A stretch of DNA of 64,000 nt, from the NCBI RefSeq assembly GCF_007859955.1, contig NZ_SJPR01000001.1, positions 758,388 through 822,387 of the forward strand, in the 5' to 3' direction. The position numbers were made by a program, and so were the translations under genes. Positions 60,004 to 64,000 of the stretch are shown here, piece by piece. Below the pieces are notes generated by a model. The model was not told the origin of the DNA and did not search any database. It saw only the letters and a list, made by a program, of their open reading frames with translations. Source of the DNA: Botrimarina colliarenosi (GTDB lineage Bacteria > Planctomycetota > Planctomycetia > Pirellulales > Lacipirellulaceae). Position 1 is the first letter of the stretch. Every line of letters begins with the position of its first letter.

Positions 60004-61020
60004 ATGCCAAACCGCTCCAAATCGTCCGAAAAGATCGTTCTCTGCTACCCGGTCGAGCCCCAGCACCTGCGGCAGATCGAGAAGACCCTCGACGAGCTGG
60101 GCGTCGAGGCGGAATTGGTGAATGCCGGCCAAGAGCGGATCGCTGAGGAGTTGCCGACCGCGACCATTTACTGCGGTCACGCCAAAACGCCGGTCCCATG
60201 GGCCGAAACTGTCAAAGGCGGCCGGCTCCGCTGGATCCAAAGCTCCGCGGCCGGCATGGACCATTGCCTTGTGCCGGAAGTGATCGAGTCGGACATCTTG
60301 GTCTCGAGCGCCTCGGGCGTGCTCGCCAACCAGGTCGCCGACCATACGCTGGCGCTGCTCCTCGGCCTGCTGCGGAGCCTTCCGGTCTTTTTCCGCGCCC
60401 AGCAGCAGAAGGAGTTCATCCGCCGGCCAACGCGCGACCTTTACGGCGCCCGGATTGGCATTGTCGGTTTGGGGGGGAACGGACGCCGGCTGGCGGAGGT
60501 GTTTCAGCCGTTTAATGTCCGTCTGCTGGCGACCGACTGGTTCCCCGAGGACCGGCCCGAGGGGGTCGAGGCGCTGCTGGCGGCTGACCGGCTCGACGAA
60601 ATCTTGCCAGAAGTCGACGTGCTGATTCTTGCCGCCCCGCTCAACGATCTCACCCGGGGGATGATCGACGCCCGCCGCCTGGCGCTGCTGCCAGAGGGCG
60701 CCCTGCTGGTGAATATGGCCCGCGGCCCGCTTGTCGTGGAGTCGGACTTGGTGGACGCCCTCGAGTCGGGACATCTGGGAGGAGCGGGGCTCGACGTCAC
60801 CGAGTTGGAACCTCTGCCGGTCGAAAGCCGTCTCTGGGAGCAGCCGAACGCCATCATCACCCCGCACGTGGGGGGGCAATCCGCTTCCCGCATCGACGAT
60901 ATGACGAACCTCTTCTGCGCGAATCTGTCACGCTACTTCGCAGACCGAAGTCCTCTCAATTACCTCGCCGAGAAGCGGCTCGGCTTCCCCCATCCTGAGC
61001 ACGCCGCGTGGCGGGGCTGA
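60004..61020 (+). CDS. D-isomer-specific 2-hydroxyacid dehydrogenase
   Basis: 338 residues from MPNRSKSSEKIVLC. The NAD-binding fold is read in GARIGIVGLGGNGRRLAEVF (GxGxxG) and VDVLILAAPLND. The catalytic residues are Arg in VNMARGPLVVE, Glu in TELEPLP, and His in TPHVGGQSASR. SGVLANQVADHTLALLLGLLRSLP belongs to the substrate-domain connection. The enzyme reduces or oxidises a 2-keto/2-hydroxy acid with NAD(H) (relatives act on glycerate, glyoxylate, phosphoglycerate); substrate not determinable here. Standalone gene followed after 259 nt by a protein kinase gene. Confidence 0.92.
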   Translation: MPNRSKSSEKIVLCYPVEPQHLRQIEKTLDELGVEAELVNAGQERIAEELPTATIYCGHAKTPVPWAETVKGGRLRWIQSSAAGMDHCLVPEVIESDILVSSASGVLANQVADHTLALLLGLLRSLPVFFRAQQQKEFIRRPTRDLYGARIGIVGLGGNGRRLAEVFQPFNVRLLATDWFPEDRPEGVEALLAADRLDEILPEVDVLILAAPLNDLTRGMIDARRLALLPEGALLVNMARGPLVVESDLVDALESGHLGGAGLDVTELEPLPVESRLWEQPNAIITPHVGGQSASRIDDMTNLFCANLSRYFADRSPLNYLAEKRLGFPHPEHAAWRG

Positions 61021-61279
61021 AGGCTCGCCGCAACGGCGTCGCCGTTCACGGCTCGCCCGGTTCCCCCAGGCTACCCAATTGAAGGTAAACTTTGAGGGAG
61101 TCCCTCCACGATCGGCTGCCTACAATGAGGGGACGCCCCGAGGCGCACCGCGGCGTCTCCTCCGCTAATCTCACCAGCTCGAGGCCTCCGCAGGGCCTGC
61201 TCAATTCGCTACAGTTCTTTCCCGGTGAGTGACGACTCGCTGTCCGAATGCTACCGAGAGTGGCCGCCGCGCCACGCCT

Positions 61280-62383
61280 ATGAACACGACGGTCATCCAA
61301 CAGAGCAAGACGCTCACCTTCCACGGCGATCCTCCTCGCTCGAAGGAGAACACCGTCCTCTGCAATCGGTACGACGAGCTGATCCAGTCGGAGAAGCTCG
61401 GCTGGACCGAGCACTTGCGGTTGAAGAGCCTGCTGGGAACGGGCGGGCAGGGCGTGGTGTACCTCAGCGAGCGCCGCGGCGCCGACAGCTTCACCCTGCC
61501 GGTCGCGTTGAAGTTTTTCTCGCCCGAGCGTTACAGCAACGAACACGCCTACGACGAGGCGATGCGTCGGATGGCCGTGGTCAGCGGCCGCGTCGCGTTG
61601 ATCGCGCACGACAACCTGATCGACGTGCAGAACTTCATCGAGCGGGACCGCGTGCGGATCCTCGAGATGGAGTGGATCGACGGCTACGACCTCGACCTGT
61701 TGCTCACCCCCGCGATGCTCCGCCGCGCGAAAGACCGGGTCAGCACGCGGCGGTGGGAGTACATCAACAACGTCATCGCCACCCGCGGGCCCGTCCGGCC
61801 ACGGCTCAAGCCGGGCATGGCGATCGCCATCATGCGGGAGATCATCGGCGGCCTCGCCGCGCTGCACCGCGAAGAGATTGTTCACGGCGACATCAAGCCT
61901 TCGAACATCATGGTGAAGCGGACCGGCAACGCCAAGATCATCGATATCGGTTCCGCGATCGACCTCAACGACATGCCGACCCAGCGCACCTGCACGCCGC
62001 AGTACGCCGCGCCGGAGATGCTCGAGCGTGAAGAGTTCACGCCGCGGTCCGACCTGGCGAGCCTCGGCTACGTGCTGATCGAGCTGCTCTCCGGCCAGCC
62101 GCTGTTCGCCGGCATCAACGACTACGCCAAGCTGCTCGAGGCGAAGCGGACCCTCCCGCAACGGCTCGACACGCTGCTGCCGGACGAGGTCACCGACAGC
62201 GACCTGTTGATGGGCATCTGCCGGCGGCTCACCGCCCCCGACCCGATGCTCCGTTACGGCAGCGCCGAGGAGGCCGACACGGCCGAGATGGGATTCGCCG
62301 AGTTCCAGCGCACGCTTGTCCGCGGCGACTTGGCGAGCGAGTACGAGAATGAACTGCGCGTGTGGCTCGAAGAGCTCGATTGA
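61280..62383 (+). CDS. Serine/threonine protein kinase, soluble, divergent motifs
   Basis: 367 residues from MNTTVIQQSKTLTF (the frame is open from 61229). No transmembrane segment or PASTA domain. Nucleotide loop GTGGQGVVYL (53-62), Lys in LPVALKFFSPE, catalytic loop VHGDIKPSNIMV (Asp204; HGD instead of HRD), metal loop DIGSA (222-226, DIG instead of DFG), activation-segment end YAAPEML, and PRSDLASLGYVLIELLSG for the conserved Asp and helix. Its N-terminal extension of about 45 residues is not part of the kinase fold. It may be active; the HGD variant is found in several active bacterial kinases. Targets unknown. Confidence 0.9.
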   Translation: MNTTVIQQSKTLTFHGDPPRSKENTVLCNRYDELIQSEKLGWTEHLRLKSLLGTGGQGVVYLSERRGADSFTLPVALKFFSPERYSNEHAYDEAMRRMAVVSGRVALIAHDNLIDVQNFIERDRVRILEMEWIDGYDLDLLLTPAMLRRAKDRVSTRRWEYINNVIATRGPVRPRLKPGMAIAIMREIIGGLAALHREEIVHGDIKPSNIMVKRTGNAKIIDIGSAIDLNDMPTQRTCTPQYAAPEMLEREEFTPRSDLASLGYVLIELLSGQPLFAGINDYAKLLEAKRTLPQRLDTLLPDEVTDSDLLMGICRRLTAPDPMLRYGSAEEADTAEMGFAEFQRTLVRGDLASEYENELRVWLEELD

Positions 62384-62521
62384 TCGCCGCTGGCGCCGCT
62401 GGCGCGCCGCCGGTCGGGGCAAGTTGACCTTGACTCCGGTCTAGCGTCGGACGACGTTGTGGCCGATGTGGTCAGGAAGACCGCCATTTCGCCCCCGCCT
62501 CAACGTTGCGGAGACGCAAGG

Positions 62522-64000
62522 ATGCGTTTCGCCCTCTCCCCCGCGCTCTTCTGCGCTATCGTCCTGTCTCCGTTCGACGCCTTGGCGGCGGAAGAGGACC
62601 GTTACGGCGGTGATCTCTCGACCTACGACTTTGGCTCGTTCGACAAGGCGAGCCCCAGCTCCGCCGTCGGCGGCTACCACAGTCCGTCGACAAATCCCGG
62701 CTCAACGGCGGCAAGTCCCACGACGACAACACCGTCGTCCAGCTCCAACGACCTGCGTTCTGGCGCGTCGCCGAGTTCGACGACGCTGCCGCCGCGCCCG
62801 AGCCAGAGCCAGGTGACGCTCCCGACCACCACCCGGCCGACAACGGCGCCCACGACCAATCCCAATCCGCCGAGCCCGCGCGGCTCGGAATTCTCCGCCG
62901 GTTCGAGCCAAGCAACGCTGCCGAGCCGCAGCACGACACCCGGCTACGGGTCGTCCAATTCCGGGTCCCCCAATTACGGAACGTCGCCGAGCTACAACAC
63001 GACGCCCAGCTACGGCTCGACTCCCAACCGTAGCACTTCGCCAACCGCGTCGGCGGCCAGCCCCTCGACAACGCCGAGTGACTTGCGGAGCTACTCGCAG
63101 CCCTCGACGAGCCGTCAGGCGACGACGCCAACGAGCCCCGCGTACGGTTCGACGAGCAATCAGCCCACGAGACAGAACTTGTCGGAGTCGTCGGCGCTGA
63201 CGAGCCGCGTCGGCTCGACGGTCGATCCGCAAGCGGGAGTGCGGGAGCGGAAGACGCAGGAGATGCTCGAGAAGATGCTCCGCCCCCGGTCGGATTCGAA
63301 GCTGTCGGGCACGCCGATGTCGCTGACGTCGGTCGTCTCTTCAGCGGCGAGCCGCGAGGAGCAGGCGCGCCGTGTCGACGCCTACTGGTCGCTCACCTCG
63401 GCGGTCGCCGACTACTACTTGGGCCTCGCCGAAGTCGGTGAGATGGACCGGCTCCGCCAGCGGCTTTCGACTTACAGCACAACGATCGGTCAGGCCCAGA
63501 CGAGCCTCAATACCCGGATCAACACGTCGCTTAAGGCGGCGCGGGCGGCCCAGTTCCGGCTGGCGCAACTGATGGGAGGCGGCGTCATGCCGTTGCCGTC
63601 GGACACGCCGTTTACCGGGCCCTACGCGACACGTTTCGAGACGGTCTTCCCGGCCGGGGCGCCGGAGGAGGCGCGCCTTGTGGCTGAATTGTTGCCGCTC
63701 CGCCTCATCGAGCTGCAGGACGCCGCCGAGTCGGTGGCAAGCTCCGAGTCGTGGATCTCCCGGGTCGCCAGCGACCAGGCCGCCCAGTCGGACGGGACAG
63801 GCGTGATGCGGGCGCTAGAGCTTTTGGCGCTCAATCGCCGCGCGTTCGTCCAGATCGCCCGGGACTACAACCTGCAGATCAACCGCTACACGCAGCTCGC
63901 GGCGCCAGAGCGAGTCGACACGGGGCGGCTCGTGGCTATGCTCATAAGGACGGCGCCAACGGGCGCCCAGTCCGCCGAGGACGCGTTGATGGCCGGCTTC
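62522..64000 (+). CDS. Secreted Ser/Thr/Pro-rich protein, C-terminally truncated by the window end
   Basis: Open from the ATG at 62522 to 64000 without a stop, 493 residues visible. The leader MRFALSPALFCAIVLSPFDALAAEED is a Sec signal. Residues about 40-220 are a low-complexity linker rich in Ser, Thr, Pro, Gly and Asn with repeated tripeptides (for example YGSSNSGSPNYGTSPSYN). From about 240 the sequence is helical: RRVDAYWSLTSAVADYYLGLAEVGEMDRLRQRLS, SLKAARAAQFRLAQLMG. This resembles the helical part of TolC-type or coiled-coil envelope proteins, but no diagnostic motif was seen. Function unknown. Confidence 0.75.
   Translation, partial: MRFALSPALFCAIVLSPFDALAAEEDRYGGDLSTYDFGSFDKASPSSAVGGYHSPSTNPGSTAASPTTTTPSSSSNDLRSGASPSSTTLPPRPSQSQVTLPTTTRPTTAPTTNPNPPSPRGSEFSAGSSQATLPSRSTTPGYGSSNSGSPNYGTSPSYNTTPSYGSTPNRSTSPTASAASPSTTPSDLRSYSQPSTSRQATTPTSPAYGSTSNQPTRQNLSESSALTSRVGSTVDPQAGVRERKTQEMLEKMLRPRSDSKLSGTPMSLTSVVSSAASREEQARRVDAYWSLTSAVADYYLGLAEVGEMDRLRQRLSTYSTTIGQAQTSLNTRINTSLKAARAAQFRLAQLMGGGVMPLPSDTPFTGPYATRFETVFPAGAPEEARLVAELLPLRLIELQDAAESVASSESWISRVASDQAAQSDGTGVMRALELLALNRRAFVQIARDYNLQINRYTQLAAPERVDTGRLVAMLIRTAPTGAQSAEDALMAGF

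Noticed and set aside
1..64000. tRNA, rRNA, tmRNA, riboswitch, transposase or prophage genes
   Set aside because: Looked for by eye; none recognised. A covariance-model scan (tRNAscan-SE, Infernal) would be decisive and could not be run.

Overview
The window looks like the chromosome of a GC-rich planctomycete, most likely of the Pirellulales/Lacipirellulaceae type (inference). Reasons: a PEP-CTERM exosortase substrate, a DUF11 envelope protein, a DUF1559-like protein, a Gfo/Idh/MocA protein with a Tat-like leader, a GYF-domain type II/IV ATPase, a BlaI/BlaR1 pair whose sensor carries many carboxypeptidase-regulatory-like repeats, several small secreted proteins of planctomycete look, and few Shine-Dalgarno sites. 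No rRNA, tRNA, CRISPR array, transposase or prophage was recognised. Both edges cut a gene: a secreted protein (minus strand, 1-286) and a Ser/Thr/Pro-rich secreted protein (62522 to the end).

Layout. 0-7.4 kb: small SHOCT-like membrane protein, clpX, PEP-CTERM protein, glyoxalase-fold protein, GNAT acetyltransferase, aminotransferase and EamA transporter. 7.5-13.7 kb: three secreted cysteine- or glycine-rich envelope proteins on the minus strand (two are paralogues), a LolA-like hypothetical and a TolC-family protein. 13.8-18.3 kb: amidohydrolase, aldehyde dehydrogenase, a secreted cysteine-peptidase-like protein and a small acidic protein. 18.3-25.6 kb: AsmA-like protein, tilS, then rny and ymdB. 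25.8-34.7 kb: lipoproteins, a VWA protein, a pseudo-hydrolase, tatC, manA, an RluB-type pseudouridine synthase and pyrK. 34.9-36.8 kb: arsR-arsC-acr3 operon with a readable promoter and operator. 37.3-42.8 kb: blaI plus a 1667-residue blaR1-like sensor, also with a readable promoter and dyad. 43.3-47.7 kb: rpsT, a TPR protein, a SUMT/uroporphyrinogen-III synthase fusion and a frameshifted DUF2383 gene. 48.5-53.7 kb: secreted trypsin-like protease, then vWA (TerY-like), PP2C phosphatase and a divergent kinase with zinc-ribbon, membrane and helix-hairpin-helix parts; this matches the described TerY-P triad. 53.8-64 kb: DUF1559-like protein, GspE/PilB ATPase, Gfo/Idh and DoxX proteins, a 2-hydroxyacid dehydrogenase, a second kinase and the truncated secreted protein.

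The most unusual structure is non-coding. About nine sequence families of imperfect palindromes (60-160 bp) fill many spacers, often starting 1-30 nt after a stop codon. One arm of one family has become an in-frame peptide inside pyrK. The ars and bla control regions and the vWA-PP2C-kinase module are the clearest regulatory and signalling systems. All functional names come from motif reading only; no database search was run.
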